A stretch of 64,000 bases of DNA from Endozoicomonas sp. 8E (GCF_032883915.1 NZ_CP120717.1:5658501-5722500), one strand, 5' to 3'. Shown: positions 36,641 to 47,028, counted from the first letter of the stretch. Numbers and translations are program-made. The notes: generated by a model not told the origin, from the letters alone.

Positions 36641-38598
36641 AATTTATCCAATAGCGCCTCCAGACACCCTATATACTGACGATATGCAGATAATTGCCAC
36701 CCAACCCGCAGTGCCCTGGGATCGATCGGTCTGATCTGAAAACCGAGACTTTTAGCCAATTTGTCAAAAGGAACACCGACGACTTTGTTCAAGGTCGCTT
36801 TGCCAGCCTTCTGCATATCTTGCTCCTCATGCTCCATGGCAAGCCTGATCAAAAATCGCGACAATAGCCCTACAAACGCAGCCTCTGATTGAACAGGCCC
36901 CTTCGTATTAGAATCGTCCGAGATGTCTTTTAACCAATGATAAATCTGACTGCAAACTGCTCCAACGGTAGTTTCTCTCTGAAATTGTTGTAATTCATCA
37001 ATGGGGTGTATGATACCCCGTCCAAAGCCGCTACGATGAGGTTCAATAAATTCTTCTAAAGATTCCAGCATTTCCGGAGATATTGGCGTGTAAACCAGAT
37101 CCCGGACATCAACTTCGTCGGTTGTATCCGTTGGGCTGGGGGTATTTTGCTCCTCAACCAGACCATTCCCGGTAGCACGGCTATGAAAAAGCAAGAACAG
37201 TCCAATAACAACTGAATAATAAACAGTATCTTTTACTATGCGCAAAATATCGTTATTGGCACTACTGTTAGCGTGATCAATACAATAAATACTGATACGA
37301 TCGCTCTCCAGTTTCATCATGAAATTACCCGATTGGAAATCGGTGTTTAAAAAACAGGATTCACTGACCGAATCCAAATAAACCGCTAGCACAAGTTTAT
37401 GAATGCCGACGATAATAGTCTTTATTTCCGCTTCACTTAACCTTCCACCCTCTTTCCAGTCCGGCTGCCATGAAGCGAGCCTCTCCTTTAACGCGTCTGT
37501 ACGATCAAGAGAACAGCCATCAATATACTCCATCACAAGGGCATCGGGGCTGGATAACGGTACACACACCTCAGGTACCCTGAATTGAACCGGCACCTGA
37601 TGGCCTGAACCGGTAGCTACATTGTACTGCTTGCTTTCTGTCAAATCTTTTAATGCCACAGACGCTTTTTCGGTAAACTTAAGTTCCTGTGATAAATCAC
37701 ACTCATTACTAAAACTCTTCAATGCCCTGGAAAAGTCGTCAAAGTCCTTCTCTGACATAAAACCCGAGTCATTAAGGTTAGAAAACAGGCCGGTCATTAT
37801 CGAAACATCAGTGTTAATTTTTTCTGCCAATTCTGGTGATAAATATTTAACAGCAAAGTCTTGTCCATCAATATTAAATTGATCGACCTGGCAAATAGTC
37901 CCTCGCCCAAGTGTTTCAACATGCCGGACAGTTGCTGCTGAAACGGCAGTGTTAGCCATGACCTGGCTACCGCTGTCATTATCAGCTGTGCCTGATCGTT
38001 CCTGCATGGCACCTTCAGAAAGCAGCCTGTCAGAACGCAATGCAGCATTAGCCACATTGCGCTCGACAACTTTCCTGATTACCTCAGGATCAACCTTGCC
38101 TGCCGAACACTGACTTGCGACTTTCACCATGCCAGTCACATAGTTATAAAGCTTTTGATCTGATTTAAAATACTCAGCCGGTGCCTGAGTTGCTGCCAGG
38201 TATTGGCCTATTTTGCCGAATAGTCCACCATTTTCATGGTAAAACTGAGCAACTGCTTCAGGAGAACGTAAACAGACTTTCTTCGCCACTGTAGCGCCGC
38301 AACTGGCAGCCACCCCAAGAACACGTGATGTCCTCTTCAGGGTGCGGGTGACTCCTTGTGTTATTGAGCCAGCCGCCTGAGATATCGTCCTGAAAACCAG
38401 GGAGTCACCTGCTTTGGAGTGACCTGCTGCAGGGTGTTCATGGGCGGGTTGCAATTGCTTATGGGGATTAATGGCGGTGACAGTGCTTTTTGATGATGCA
38501 CTGGTGGAAGCTTTAGCCTCAGACACCCTATTGTATGCACCGGTGCTGGTCAGTCCTGCGGTATTATTCGAAACGTCCATATCAACTCCCTGGTTCAT
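36622..38598 (-). CDS. ABC1/UbiB-like kinase-fold protein, paralogue 1
   Basis: 658 aa. Residues 1-115 are disordered and Ser/Thr-rich, with a short hydrophobic stretch. GGLFGKIGQYLAATQAPAEY (about 143-162) matches the KxGQ motif of the ABC1/ADCK family. Then come the nucleotide-binding part (TLGRGTICQVDQFNIDGQDF, AVKYLSPE with the Lys), hinge-like LVMEYIDGCSL, a catalytic-loop equivalent LNTDFQSGNFMMK and a metal-site CIDHANSS in place of DFG. The usual HxDxHxGN His is absent, so catalysis may be altered. Neighbour of a close paralogue; function unknown, possibly an effector. Confidence 0.72.
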   Translation of the reverse strand: MNQGVDMDVSNNTAGLTSTGAYNRVSEAKASTSASSKSTVTAINPHKQLQPAHEHPAAGHSKAGDSLVFRTISQAAGSITQGVTRTLKRTSRVLGVAASCGATVAKKVCLRSPEAVAQFYHENGGLFGKIGQYLAATQAPAEYFKSDQKLYNYVTGMVKVASQCSAGKVDPEVIRKVVERNVANAALRSDRLLSEGAMQERSGTADNDSGSQVMANTAVSAATVRHVETLGRGTICQVDQFNIDGQDFAVKYLSPELAEKINTDVSIMTGLFSNLNDSGFMSEKDFDDFSRALKSFSNECDLSQELKFTEKASVALKDLTESKQYNVATGSGHQVPVQFRVPEVCVPLSSPDALVMEYIDGCSLDRTDALKERLASWQPDWKEGGRLSEAEIKTIIVGIHKLVLAVYLDSVSESCFLNTDFQSGNFMMKLESDRISIYCIDHANSSANNDILRIVKDTVYYSVVIGLFLLFHSRATGNGLVEEQNTPSPTDTTDEVDVRDLVYTPISPEMLESLEEFIEPHRSGFGRGIIHPIDELQQFQRETTVGAVCSQIYHWLKDISDDSNTKGPVQSEAAFVGLLSRFLIRLAMEHEEQDMQKAGKATLNKVVGVPFDKLAKSLGFQIRPIDPRALRVGWQLSAYRQYIGCLEALLDKLEPDIE

Positions 38599-38692
38599 CC
38601 ATATTATTTACATACAATCTTTGACTTGAATGAATCAAGGAAGTTCATTTTTAATGCTTATTATTTATTTTGAAAGAAATTAAGGGCGCAAT

Positions 38693-38740
38693 CCCGCTTC
38701 TTTAGAGGCGGGTCAAGCCCTTGCAAGGCGTTAGCCTTGC
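38693..38740. repeat. Double hairpin, possible IS200/IS605-type end remnant
   Basis: CCCGC-TTCTTTAGAG-GCGGG followed by GCAAGGC-GTTA-GCCTTGC. Consecutive hairpins ending a TAGAGGCGGG-type stem resemble the right ends and guide RNAs of IS605-group elements, but no tnpA or tnpB accompanies it. Confidence 0.35.
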
Positions 38741-38798
38741 TGTGACAATTGCTTAGATATTGTTACTGACTTTTTCCGAGGTAGTGACCAATAAGACT

Positions 38799-38947
38799 GC
38801 AGTCGTCGGCAACTGCTCCTGCGTTGCTCTAGCTCCTGCATCCATGCAGTCGTCGGCAACTGCTCCTGCGTTGCTCTAGCTCCTGCATCCATGCAGTCGT
38901 CGGCAACTGCTCCTGCGTTGCTCTAGCTCCTGCATCCATGCAGTCGT
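38799..38947. repeat. Three tandem 47-bp units of the dispersed core repeat
   Basis: CGGCAACTGCTCCTGCGTTG ... CTGCATCCATGCAGT repeats three times with a 47-bp period. Single copies lie at 3020-3065, 29705-29751 and (inverted) 32633-32679. Spacer-free and identical, so not a CRISPR array. The sequence after it (TTGGCCTGAAAACCCGCTTT) resembles the inner part of the 32502-32709 element. No gene is seen in 38599-38998. Confidence 0.8.
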
Positions 38948-38998
38948 AGGTGGCAGTGAATTGGCCTGAAAACCCGCTTTTGTTCGTCAAAAAGCTCG

Positions 38999-40960
38999 CT
39001 ATTCTCGATAAGACTCCCAGTTATCCATTAGCGACTCCAGTTGCTCTATGTACTGACGATATGCAGACAATTGCCACCCAACCCGCAGTAATATGGGATT
39101 GGTCGGACTGATCTGAAAACCCAGACTTTGAGCAAATTTGTCAAAAGGAACAGCGACAGCTCTGTGCAAGGCTGTAATGTCAGCCTTCTGCATATTTTGC
39201 TCCACATGTTCCATGGCAAGCCGGATCAAAAATCGCGTCAATAGCTCCACAAACGCAGCCTCTGATTGGACAGGCCCCTCCGTATCAGAATCCTCCGAGA
39301 TGTCTTTTAACCAATGATAAATCTGACTGCAAATTTCTCCAACGGTAGCTTCTCTCTGAAATTGTTGTAATTCATCAATGGGGGGTATGATATCCGGTCC
39401 AAAGCCCCTACGATAAGTTTCAATAAATTTTTCTATAGGTTCCAGCGTTTCCGGGGATATTGCCGTGCAAACCAGAGTTCGGATGTCAACTTCGTCAGTT
39501 GTATCCATTGAGCTTGGGATATTTTCCTCTTCAATCAGGCCATTCCCGTTAGCACGGTTATGAAACAACAAGAACAGTCCTGCAAGAAGTGAATAATAAA
39601 CAGGGTCTTTCATCATGCGCAAAATATCGTTATTGCCAGTACTGTTGGCGTGATCAATACAATAAATACTGATACGATCGCTCTCCAGTTTCATCATGAA
39701 ATTACCCGTTTGGGGGTCAGTGTTTAAAAAAAAGGATTCACTGACTAAATCCAAATAAACTTTTAGCACAAGTTTATGAATGCCGACGATGATAGTATTT
39801 ATTTCCGCTTCACTTAACCTTCCTCCCTCTTTCCAGTCCGGCTGCCATGAAGCGAGCCTCTCCCTTAACGCGTCTGTACGATCAAGAGAACAGCCATCAA
39901 TATACTCCATCACAAGGGCATCAGGGCTGGATAAGGGTACAGACACCTCAGGTACCCTGAACTGAACCGGCACCTGATGGCCTGAATCGGTAGCTACATG
40001 GTAGCGCTTGGTTTCTGTCAAATTTTTTAAGGCCTCAGACGCTTTTTCGGTAAACTTAAGTTCCCGTGATAAGTCACACTCATTACTAAAACTCTTGAAT
40101 GCACTGCAAATGTCGTCAAAGTACACCTCTGAGATAAAATCCCAGTCATATAAGAAGGAAACCAGGCTGTTCATGATCGAAACATCAATGTTAATTTTTT
40201 CTGCCAACTCTGGTGATAAATATTTAACAGCAAAATCTCGTCCACCAATATTAAACTGATCGACCTGGCAAATACTCCCACGCCCAAGTGTTTTAACATG
40301 CCGGACAGGTGCTGCTGAAACGGCACTGTTAGCCATGAACTGGCTACCGCCGTCATTATCAGCTGTGCCTGATCGTTCCGGCATGGCATCTTCAGAAAGC
40401 AGTCCGGCATTAGCCACATTGCGCTCAACAATTTTCCTGATTACCTCAGGATCAACCTTGCCTGCCGAGCACTGGCTTGCGACTTTTACCATGTTAGTCG
40501 TGAAGTTATAAAGATCTTGATGTGATTTGAAATACTCAGCCGGTGCTTGTTTTGCAGCTACGTATTGGCCTATTTTGCCCCACAGTCCACCATGTTTATG
40601 GAAAAACTGAGCAATTGGTTCAGGAGAACGATAACAAGCAACCTTCGCCAGAGTAGCGCCACCACTGCAAGCCAACCCAATAACACGCGATGTCGTCTTC
40701 AGGGTGCTGGTGACGCCTTGTGTAATTGAGCCAGCCGCCTGAGAGATCGTCCTGAAAACCAGGGAGTAGCCCGCTCTGGAGTGACCTGATGCAGGGTGTT
40801 CATGCGCGGGTTGCAATTGCTTATGGGGATTAATGGCGGTGACAGTACTTTTTGATGATGTACTGGTGGAAACGTTAGCCTCAGACACCCTATTGTATGC
40901 ACCAGTGCTGGTCATTCCTGCGGTATTATTCGAAACCTCCATATCATCTCCTTGGTTCAT
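38999..40960 (-). CDS. ABC1/UbiB-like kinase-fold protein, paralogue 2
   Basis: 653 aa, colinear with paralogue 1. Disordered N-terminus (MNQGDDMEVSNNTAGMTSTG), GGLWGKIGQYVAAKQAPAEY, TLGRGSICQVDQFNIGGRDF, AVKYLSPE, LVMEYIDGCSL, LNTDPQTGNFMMK and YCIDHANST. Here the loop keeps the DPxxGN spacing of ABC1 kinases (D-P-Q-T-G-N) but Asn replaces the leading His. Upstream sequence (CATACAATCTTTGACTTGAA) is conserved with paralogue 1, so both arose by tandem duplication including the promoter. Confidence 0.72.
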   Translation of the reverse strand: MNQGDDMEVSNNTAGMTSTGAYNRVSEANVSTSTSSKSTVTAINPHKQLQPAHEHPASGHSRAGYSLVFRTISQAAGSITQGVTSTLKTTSRVIGLACSGGATLAKVACYRSPEPIAQFFHKHGGLWGKIGQYVAAKQAPAEYFKSHQDLYNFTTNMVKVASQCSAGKVDPEVIRKIVERNVANAGLLSEDAMPERSGTADNDGGSQFMANSAVSAAPVRHVKTLGRGSICQVDQFNIGGRDFAVKYLSPELAEKINIDVSIMNSLVSFLYDWDFISEVYFDDICSAFKSFSNECDLSRELKFTEKASEALKNLTETKRYHVATDSGHQVPVQFRVPEVSVPLSSPDALVMEYIDGCSLDRTDALRERLASWQPDWKEGGRLSEAEINTIIVGIHKLVLKVYLDLVSESFFLNTDPQTGNFMMKLESDRISIYCIDHANSTGNNDILRMMKDPVYYSLLAGLFLLFHNRANGNGLIEEENIPSSMDTTDEVDIRTLVCTAISPETLEPIEKFIETYRRGFGPDIIPPIDELQQFQREATVGEICSQIYHWLKDISEDSDTEGPVQSEAAFVELLTRFLIRLAMEHVEQNMQKADITALHRAVAVPFDKFAQSLGFQISPTNPILLRVGWQLSAYRQYIEQLESLMDNWESYRE

Positions 40961-41175
40961 CCATATTGTTTACATACAATCTTTGACTTGAATGAATCAA
41001 AGAAGTTCATTTTTAATGCTTATTACTTTCAATTTTGAATTGAAAAAACTTTAGATAGGTGGAGAAAAATTGAATGGCCGAGAACAAATAGAGACCAATC
41101 TTACACCACTGGCAACACTCAATATTCACATATCACCATTGACTGTTTAAACTCGCCCGGGTTATCTCAACCAGA

Positions 41176-42105
41176 GTGGGCCAAGAAGTGATCTGGCATA
41201 TCATCGGTGCTGGCAGTATGGGCTGCCTGTGGACAGCCCAGTTCCTCAAGGCGGGCATGAAAGCTACCCTGCTTGTTCGGGAACAGAGCTTGCGCTCACT
41301 GAACGTTACCCAGCCTGTTCTGGCCATTGATGAACTGGATGGAGTCAGTCAACACTTCCCTATCAAACTGGATTCTTCCGAATCTCTCACTGACTCGATA
41401 ACCCATTTATTGGTCTGCACAAAAGCGCAGGATGCCGAACCGGCTGTTCTTTCACTCGCTGATCACTTATCAGACCAGTGCCAGATACTATTAATCCAGA
41501 ACGGTATGGGTAGCCAACAAGCAATAGCACAACGTTTCAGTTCACAAACCGTATGGGCCGCATCGACAACAGAAGGAGCATGGATGAAAGACGTTCTGCA
41601 TGTCTGCCATGCCGGTCGTGGATCAACCTGGGTGGGTCCTGTTGGTCAGAAGCCTGACAATTCTGTATGCCAGGCGTTAAAAGGCGCTCTGGAAATACTG
41701 CCAGTTGACATTCAGTTTACCCATCAGATTGAAGAAAAGCTCTGGGATAAACTGGCAGTCAATTGTGCCATCAACGGTCTTACAGCCTTGTATGATTGCA
41801 GGAATGGAGAACTGCTGGACACTGAAGAGCGTCAACACCGTTTAGCAGCATTGGCTGAAGAAGTGACACAGGTGAGGCAAGCCGCCGGTGTTCCCGGATC
41901 AGGAAACCTTCTTGAGCTGGTCAGGCAAGTCTGCCGGAATACCGCAATGAACCACTCTTCTACCTGCATGGATGCCCGACAGGGTCGAAAAACTGAGCTG
42001 ACGTTTATTAACGGTTATCTGATTGAACAGGCTGAAAAGCTGGGAGTGGAAACGCCTGCCAACCAGACACTGATAAGAGAGCTGGCGGAACTCAACATCA
42101 GTTAA
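41176..42105 (+). CDS. panE: 2-dehydropantoate 2-reductase (ketopantoate reductase)
   Basis: 309 aa, starting at GTG (a second GTG four codons on is equally possible; no clear ribosome site separates them). NADPH-binding GAGSMG at about residues 10-15, CTKAQDA and IQNGMGSQQ, catalytic Lys region EKLWDKLAVNCAINGLTALY, and RQGRKTELTFINGYL in the C-terminal domain. It reduces ketopantoate to pantoate in coenzyme A synthesis. Confidence 0.9.
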   Translation: MGQEVIWHIIGAGSMGCLWTAQFLKAGMKATLLVREQSLRSLNVTQPVLAIDELDGVSQHFPIKLDSSESLTDSITHLLVCTKAQDAEPAVLSLADHLSDQCQILLIQNGMGSQQAIAQRFSSQTVWAASTTEGAWMKDVLHVCHAGRGSTWVGPVGQKPDNSVCQALKGALEILPVDIQFTHQIEEKLWDKLAVNCAINGLTALYDCRNGELLDTEERQHRLAALAEEVTQVRQAAGVPGSGNLLELVRQVCRNTAMNHSSTCMDARQGRKTELTFINGYLIEQAEKLGVETPANQTLIRELAELNIS

Positions 42106-42142
42106 CCAAAAAATAACGTCAAGGCATCAGCGACAGGTCAAT

Positions 42143-42667
42143 TCAGGAGTGAGGTGTTCGCCATAACTTAACGGCTGATCCAAATAAACAAGTGAAGTGA
42201 TCGGTTTTGAGGGTCTCTCCGGTTTTTGCATCCGAGGCAATAAACCAGATATTAAATTCTTTATCATTGTCTCTGGAGAGGGTGCAGGCACTTTGCCACT
42301 CTATCCAGGCTGGCCAATCTATCCAGTCTGGCAGAGGTCTGGCATCCCTGACTTCAGCCATTAGATAGGTATTGAGTTTATAGCTCGTTAACATCATTAT
42401 CGAGCCACCCTCATTGATGGTGTTTCGTTTAAAAATAGTGACCTCTTTTCCACGGAAACTCTGTACTGCCAGAGATTTTTGCTTAAGGTTCTGGTACTTA
42501 TGAGTACACTGTCCAAAATCAATCACACCGATAACAGGCACTTCTCCCTGTTCAAGAGCATCCTTGAGAGCAATGTAGGAATTAATTGGTGTGGCTTCGG
42601 CCCATACCTGAGAGCAGGACATGGTCAGGGCAAGAAAAGCACACTTAAACGGCTTGGTAATGTACAT
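42143..42667 (-). CDS. VirK-like secreted protein
   Basis: 174 aa from the ATG at 42667, giving a clear signal peptide (ITKPFKCAFLALTMSCSQVW). The mature part begins with a segment typical of the VirK family (YIALKDALEQGEVPVIGVID, FGQCTHK), then beta-rich sequence with two Cys (SACTLS, DHFTCLFG) that may pair in the periplasm. VirK-type proteins are periplasmic with poorly known virulence-linked roles. Family assignment is from recollection of the pattern, so moderate. Confidence 0.6.
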   Translation of the reverse strand: MYITKPFKCAFLALTMSCSQVWAEATPINSYIALKDALEQGEVPVIGVIDFGQCTHKYQNLKQKSLAVQSFRGKEVTIFKRNTINEGGSIMMLTSYKLNTYLMAEVRDARPLPDWIDWPAWIEWQSACTLSRDNDKEFNIWFIASDAKTGETLKTDHFTCLFGSAVKLWRTPHS

Positions 42668-42820
42668 ATCTTTTCTCTTCTGCTGTGTTCTGAATAAGAC
42701 CCCCGAGTATAGATCATGACAGGCTATTACAGTCGGCAAGACCAAAGACATGAGACAACGATTTGTTTATAATCCCCGCCAATTCTTCATGATTTCCGGC
42801 CATATATTAGTAGAGTCAAC

Positions 42821-43699
42821 ATGCAGCCCCGAGACAATCTCGCTTCCGACCTGACCGACACCATCCAGCACAATGTTCGCAATGCCCTGGAAGAAGACAT
42901 CGGCTCAGGTGATATCACGGCCTCCCTCATTCCTGCCGGGCAAATGGCCAAAGCACGCATCCTCTGTCGTGAACCCGCGGTTATTGCGGGACGCCCCTGG
43001 TTTGATGAAGTATTCAGGCAGATTGACCCATCGGTGGCTCTGGACTGGCAGGTTCAGGAAGGTGAACGGGTGGAAGCAGATCAGGTTCTGGTTTTTATGG
43101 AAGGTCCTGCCAGAAGCCTGTTGACCGGTGAACGTGCAGCCATGAACTTTCTTCAGACCCTTTCCGGCACTGCTACCCGCTGTTATCACTATGCCAATCT
43201 GGTCAAAGCGACGGGCGTTAAACTGCTGGACACCCGTAAAACCCTGCCCGGTCTTCGCCTCGCCCAAAAGTACGCCGTCATGGCAGGCGGATGCCACAAT
43301 CACCGGATCGGGCTTTATGATGCCTTCCTGATCAAGGAGAATCATATTGCCGCCTGTGGCGGGATTGAGCAGGCAGTCAGCACCGCCCGGGCCATGGCTC
43401 CAGGCAAACCTGTGGAAGTTGAGGTCGAGAACATGGAAGAGTTCCAGCGGGCAAGAAGCGCTGGTGCCGATATCATTATGCTGGACAACTTCCCTCTGGA
43501 CGCGCTGCGTGAAACCGTCAAACTGAACAACTCCCTGCCAGCGCCTCAACCTGGGCTGGAAGCTTCCGGGGGTATTACCGACGAGCGCCTGCCGTTGATC
43601 GCAGCGACCGGAGTCGACTTTATTTCCATCGGAACACTCACCAAAGACATTCAATCCATTGATCTGTCCATGAGACTGGTTGATACCACAGAGATCTGA
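42821..43699 (+). CDS. nadC: Nicotinate-nucleotide pyrophosphorylase (carboxylating)
   Basis: 292 aa. [34 protein letters not shown], the active-site [19 protein letters not shown] and [39 protein letters not shown] and EASGGI cover the whole QPRTase signature. It converts quinolinate and PRPP to nicotinate mononucleotide in NAD synthesis. Followed 17 bp later by galE. Confidence 0.96.
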   Translation: MQPRDNLASDLTDTIQHNVRNALEEDIGSGDITASLIPAGQMAKARILCREPAVIAGRPWFDEVFRQIDPSVALDWQVQEGERVEADQVLVFMEGPARSLLTGERAAMNFLQTLSGTATRCYHYANLVKATGVKLLDTRKTLPGLRLAQKYAVMAGGCHNHRIGLYDAFLIKENHIAACGGIEQAVSTARAMAPGKPVEVEVENMEEFQRARSAGADIIMLDNFPLDALRETVKLNNSLPAPQPGLEASGGITDERLPLIAATGVDFISIGTLTKDIQSIDLSMRLVDTTEI

Positions 43700-43715
43700 A
43701 CAGGAAGCCAAAACC

Positions 43716-44732
43716 ATGAGTAAAATTCTGGTCACAGGAGGTGCAGGCTATATCGGTAGCCATACCTGTCTGGAATTATTAAACGACAACTACGAAATAG
43801 TGGTTCTGGATAACCTCAGCAACAGCAGCCAGGAATCTCTGCGCCGGGTTCAGGAGATTACCGGCAAGACACTGGAGTTTGTCAACGGCGACATCCGCGA
43901 TCGAGCCTTGCTGGACGGCCTCTTTCAGCAGCATGATTTTGAAGCCGTTATTCACTTTGCGGGGTTGAAAGCCGTAGGGGAGTCTTGCGAAATCCCTCTC
44001 GATTACTATGAAAACAATGTGTACGGCACCCTTATACTCTGTCAAGCCATGCAGGCAGCCAATGTAAAACGCATTGTCTTCAGCTCGTCAGCGACTGTTT
44101 ATGGCGATCCAGCGACTCTGCCGATCACAGAAGATTTTCCGCTGAGTGCCACTAACCCATACGGTCGCTCAAAACTGATGGTGGAAGAAGTTCTGGAAGA
44201 TCTCTTCAAATCGGATACTGACTGGAGCATTGCCCTGCTTCGTTACTTTAATCCGGCAGGCGCTCACTCTTCTGGTCGTATTGGCGAAGATCCTAATGAC
44301 ACCCCGAACAACCTGATGCCCTATGTGACTCAGGTGGCCATTGGGAAGCTGGAAAAGTTGAGCGTTTTTGGTAACGACTACCCCACCATCGACGGCACCG
44401 GAGTTCGTGATTATATTCACGTCGTGGATCTGTCACTGGGTCATGTCAAAGCCATAGAAAAACTTCGTACGACCAAAGGCGTACATACCTGGAACCTCGG
44501 CTTAGGTAAAGGCTACAGTGTTCTGGAAATAGTTGCGGCGTTTGAAAAAGCGTCTGGACAAAATGTACCTTACGAGATCACGGCACGCCGTCCCGGTGAC
44601 ATTGCTGCCTGCTATGCCAATACCGACAAAGCTCTTAATGAACTGGGTTGGAAAGCAGAGCGGGGGTTGGAAGAAATGGTGACCGACGCCTGGCGCTGGC
44701 AGTCCGATAATCCGGATGGATACAACCCATAA
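43716..44732 (+). CDS. galE: UDP-glucose 4-epimerase
   Basis: 338 aa from the ATG at 43716 (AGGAAG upstream). NAD-binding [10 protein letters not shown] at residues 8-17, [10 protein letters not shown], catalytic NPYGRSK (Tyr-x3-Lys), [20 protein letters not shown] and [10 protein letters not shown]. It interconverts UDP-glucose and UDP-galactose, feeding surface polysaccharides and, possibly, the sugars used by the nearby PglL/Wzy-like proteins. Confidence 0.96.
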   Translation: MSKILVTGGAGYIGSHTCLELLNDNYEIVVLDNLSNSSQESLRRVQEITGKTLEFVNGDIRDRALLDGLFQQHDFEAVIHFAGLKAVGESCEIPLDYYENNVYGTLILCQAMQAANVKRIVFSSSATVYGDPATLPITEDFPLSATNPYGRSKLMVEEVLEDLFKSDTDWSIALLRYFNPAGAHSSGRIGEDPNDTPNNLMPYVTQVAIGKLEKLSVFGNDYPTIDGTGVRDYIHVVDLSLGHVKAIEKLRTTKGVHTWNLGLGKGYSVLEIVAAFEKASGQNVPYEITARRPGDIAACYANTDKALNELGWKAERGLEEMVTDAWRWQSDNPDGYNP

Positions 44733-44737
44733 CTTTA

Positions 44738-44759
44738 ATGGGGCTTTAATGCCCCATTT
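44738..44759 (+). terminator. galE terminator
   Basis: ATGGGGC-TTTAAT-GCCCCAT stem then TTTC, 6 bp after the galE stop. Confidence 0.65.
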
Positions 44760-44821
44760 CGATCAGTTTCGTCTTATATGGCCGATCAATTAAAGACGTC
44801 CCCCTCCCCGGAAAACTGATC

Positions 44822-46504
44822 ATGAAACACCTTTTTTCGCTTTTTCTCCTGCTCATTCCAATGGCTGTATGGAGTGCCTGCCCAAGCTGGACTTCCGAGC
44901 AGGCTCAAAAGCAGATCGTCGCTCTGCAAAAAGAGATCAGACATAACGATGATCTTTACTACAACAAGCACTCTCCCGTGCTAACCGACCATGAATACGA
45001 TGGGCTGAAAGCTCAACTGCAATCTCTGATACAGTGTTTTCCGGAACTGACACTTCCTCCTGTTGCTGAGGAGAATACCGAGGGAGACGTTGATCATCGC
45101 GCCTTTATGGGTAGCTTGAAAAAAGCCCGGGACATTGATGACATCAAAAAATTTCTCAAACAAGCCGGTAAGGAAATCATCCTGGTTCAACCCAAGATTG
45201 ACGGTGTTGCGGTTGAGCTGGTTTATCAAAACGGCAAACTGGTCGCCGCTTCTACCCGGGGCACAGGCGACAGGGGGCAGAATATTCTTGATGCCGTCAA
45301 ACACATGCCCATGATCCCGAAAGCGCTGATTACGGAATATAACGACATTGTCTTGCACGGAGAACTCTTTGCCCGTCTGAATGAGACCGTCAAAAATTCC
45401 GTTTATAGCAGTGCCCGCCATTATGTCTCCGGCCATATCAGCCGCAACCAACTGGATGTTTCGTCACTGGGCAGTATCGAATTCTTCCCATGGCGCTGGG
45501 TCAACAGTCCCTTTGATAGCGACAAGACGGTTATTAATACCCTGTACGGCTATGGTTTTGAGCTACCTGCCCAGCATACCCAACGGGGTAATACTCTGAA
45601 AGAGATAGAAAAAATCCGTCATACCTATAATAAACGCAGCGGTATTGAGCCCTTCCTTATGGACGGCATTGTTCTGAAACTGGATAACCTCGAACTTCGT
45701 AAAAAACTGGGCTGGGAGAGCCAGAATCCAGCCTGGGCCATTGCCTGGAAATTCCCTTCAGACAGTGCGATAACCACAGTTAAAGACGTTGATTTCAGAG
45801 TCGGACGTACCGGCCAAATCACCCCTGTACTTCAGCTGGAGCCGATAGCGATCGGAGGGGAAACCGTTCGGCAGGTATCACTGGGCAGCACCAAAAACCT
45901 GACTGAGAAGGATATTGCTATTGGCGACCAGATTTCTGTGCAACTGAAAGGTGCTGCTACACCGGTTTTTGGTCAGGTTGTTCTGAGGCCGGAGCATCGC
46001 ACCCGACCAAAACTTCCAGACCCGAAAAAATACGACGCCTTCTCCTGCCTGGAGTTAAAGCCCGGCTGTGAAGAACAGTTTACTGAAAGATTGAAATGGC
46101 TGGGGATAAGTTTGGATATTCCCTTTTTGCACGAACCACTGATAAAAAAGCTGATGGCAAATAAGGCCATTGACCGCTTTCCAGATAGTTTTAAAGTGTC
46201 TGAGTCTGATCTGAAAGAGGCTGGCTTAAATGAGCATTCATCGAAACAGCTGCTATCGGTACTCAACACACTTCATAGGGTTTCTCTTAGGTCCCAGATA
46301 AGAGCCTTGAGCATTCCACAGCTGGGAGAAACTCGTTCCGGAAAGCTGGCAAGCCATTTTAAAAGCTGGGACAAAATTCTTGATGCCACGCCAGAGGAAA
46401 TGGCGGCTGTGGCTTTGATTTCCGTTGAGCAGGCCCGGAGAGCTAAAGACTATTTAAACACTTCAGACATCAGGGACTCTATTGAGTGTTTTAGACGGCC
46501 CTGA
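44822..46504 (+). CDS. ligB: NAD-dependent DNA ligase, LigB type
   Basis: 560 aa, the same length as E. coli LigB. Starts with a signal-peptide-like segment (KHLFSLFLLLIPMAVWSA), as LigB proteins do. Adenylation domain with the nucleotidyl-Lys in QPKIDGVAVELVY, STRGTGDRGQNILDAV and DGIVLKLDN, OB fold (RVGRTGQITPVLQLEPI), then HhH-like repeats. It lacks the zinc finger and BRCT domain of LigA. Its role beside LigA is unclear even in E. coli, and the apparent export signal is unexplained. Confidence 0.93.
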   Translation: MKHLFSLFLLLIPMAVWSACPSWTSEQAQKQIVALQKEIRHNDDLYYNKHSPVLTDHEYDGLKAQLQSLIQCFPELTLPPVAEENTEGDVDHRAFMGSLKKARDIDDIKKFLKQAGKEIILVQPKIDGVAVELVYQNGKLVAASTRGTGDRGQNILDAVKHMPMIPKALITEYNDIVLHGELFARLNETVKNSVYSSARHYVSGHISRNQLDVSSLGSIEFFPWRWVNSPFDSDKTVINTLYGYGFELPAQHTQRGNTLKEIEKIRHTYNKRSGIEPFLMDGIVLKLDNLELRKKLGWESQNPAWAIAWKFPSDSAITTVKDVDFRVGRTGQITPVLQLEPIAIGGETVRQVSLGSTKNLTEKDIAIGDQISVQLKGAATPVFGQVVLRPEHRTRPKLPDPKKYDAFSCLELKPGCEEQFTERLKWLGISLDIPFLHEPLIKKLMANKAIDRFPDSFKVSESDLKEAGLNEHSSKQLLSVLNTLHRVSLRSQIRALSIPQLGETRSGKLASHFKSWDKILDATPEEMAAVALISVEQARRAKDYLNTSDIRDSIECFRRP

Positions 46505-46554
46505 TTCTACTTCTGGCCTTCATTCTCAGGTCACTCTCATCTAATGACCAAACA

Positions 46555-46588
46555 GAAAAAAAGGCCGGAATTAAATCCAGCCTTCTAA
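46555..46588 (-). terminator. Terminator of the pilin gene
   Basis: On the minus strand AAGGCTGGA-TTTAAT-TCCGGCCTT followed by TTTTTTT, 20 bp after the pilin stop; it also faces the ligB 3' end. Confidence 0.75.
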
Positions 46589-46608
46589 GGAACTATGCCA
46601 ACAAAGTT

Positions 46609-47028
46609 CTAGGGTGAGAAATCAGGTGTAGCATTTAAAGTATCATTGCTGCACAGTGTACCACCACCATTACACGTAAGACTCCATACGGTGCCTGTTG
46701 CATCGGGGGTGTACGTTAAAGTCTGTAAAGCAAAAGCCCCACCTGGAGTAATTGTGATGACCCCGTCCGCTACATCGTTTATTGTGTTTCTTGCAGCAGG
46801 AATACCATTTGATCCATCATCACAATTAGCGATAGGGTTGGTTTGAGCACAAATACCTACAGCCGTCTTATACTGGCTGGCTTCACTCAATGCGGCGTTT
46901 ATCGTCGCATTACGGGTATAGTTCTGATACTGGGGAATCGCCACTGCCGCCAGAATACCAATGATCGCCACTACAATCATCAGTTCGATCAGCGTGAAAC
47001 CCAGCATCCTGGACATCCATGTTTTCAT
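46609..47028 (-). CDS. Type IV pilin (PilA-like), copy 1
   Basis: 139 aa from the ATG at 47028 (GAGGATAAC upstream). Short leader KTWMSRMLG then the prepilin-peptidase site [19 protein letters not shown] with Glu5, a long N-terminal helix, and a variable beta-rich tail with Cys pairs ([21 protein letters not shown]). Assembled by the type IV pilus machinery. It precedes a PglL/Wzy-like membrane gene region, a frequent pairing for pilin glycosylation. Confidence 0.93.
   Translation of the reverse strand: MKTWMSRMLGFTLIELMIVVAIIGILAAVAIPQYQNYTRNATINAALSEASQYKTAVGICAQTNPIANCDDGSNGIPAARNTINDVADGVITITPGGAFALQTLTYTPDATGTVWSLTCNGGGTLCSNDTLNATPDFSP

Noticed and set aside
38799-38947. Possible CRISPR array
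   Set aside because: Three identical 47-bp units follow each other without spacers, and no cas genes are nearby.
42905-43735. 276-codon minus-strand ORF opposite nadC
   Set aside because: Shadow of nadC, which has full family motifs on the plus strand.
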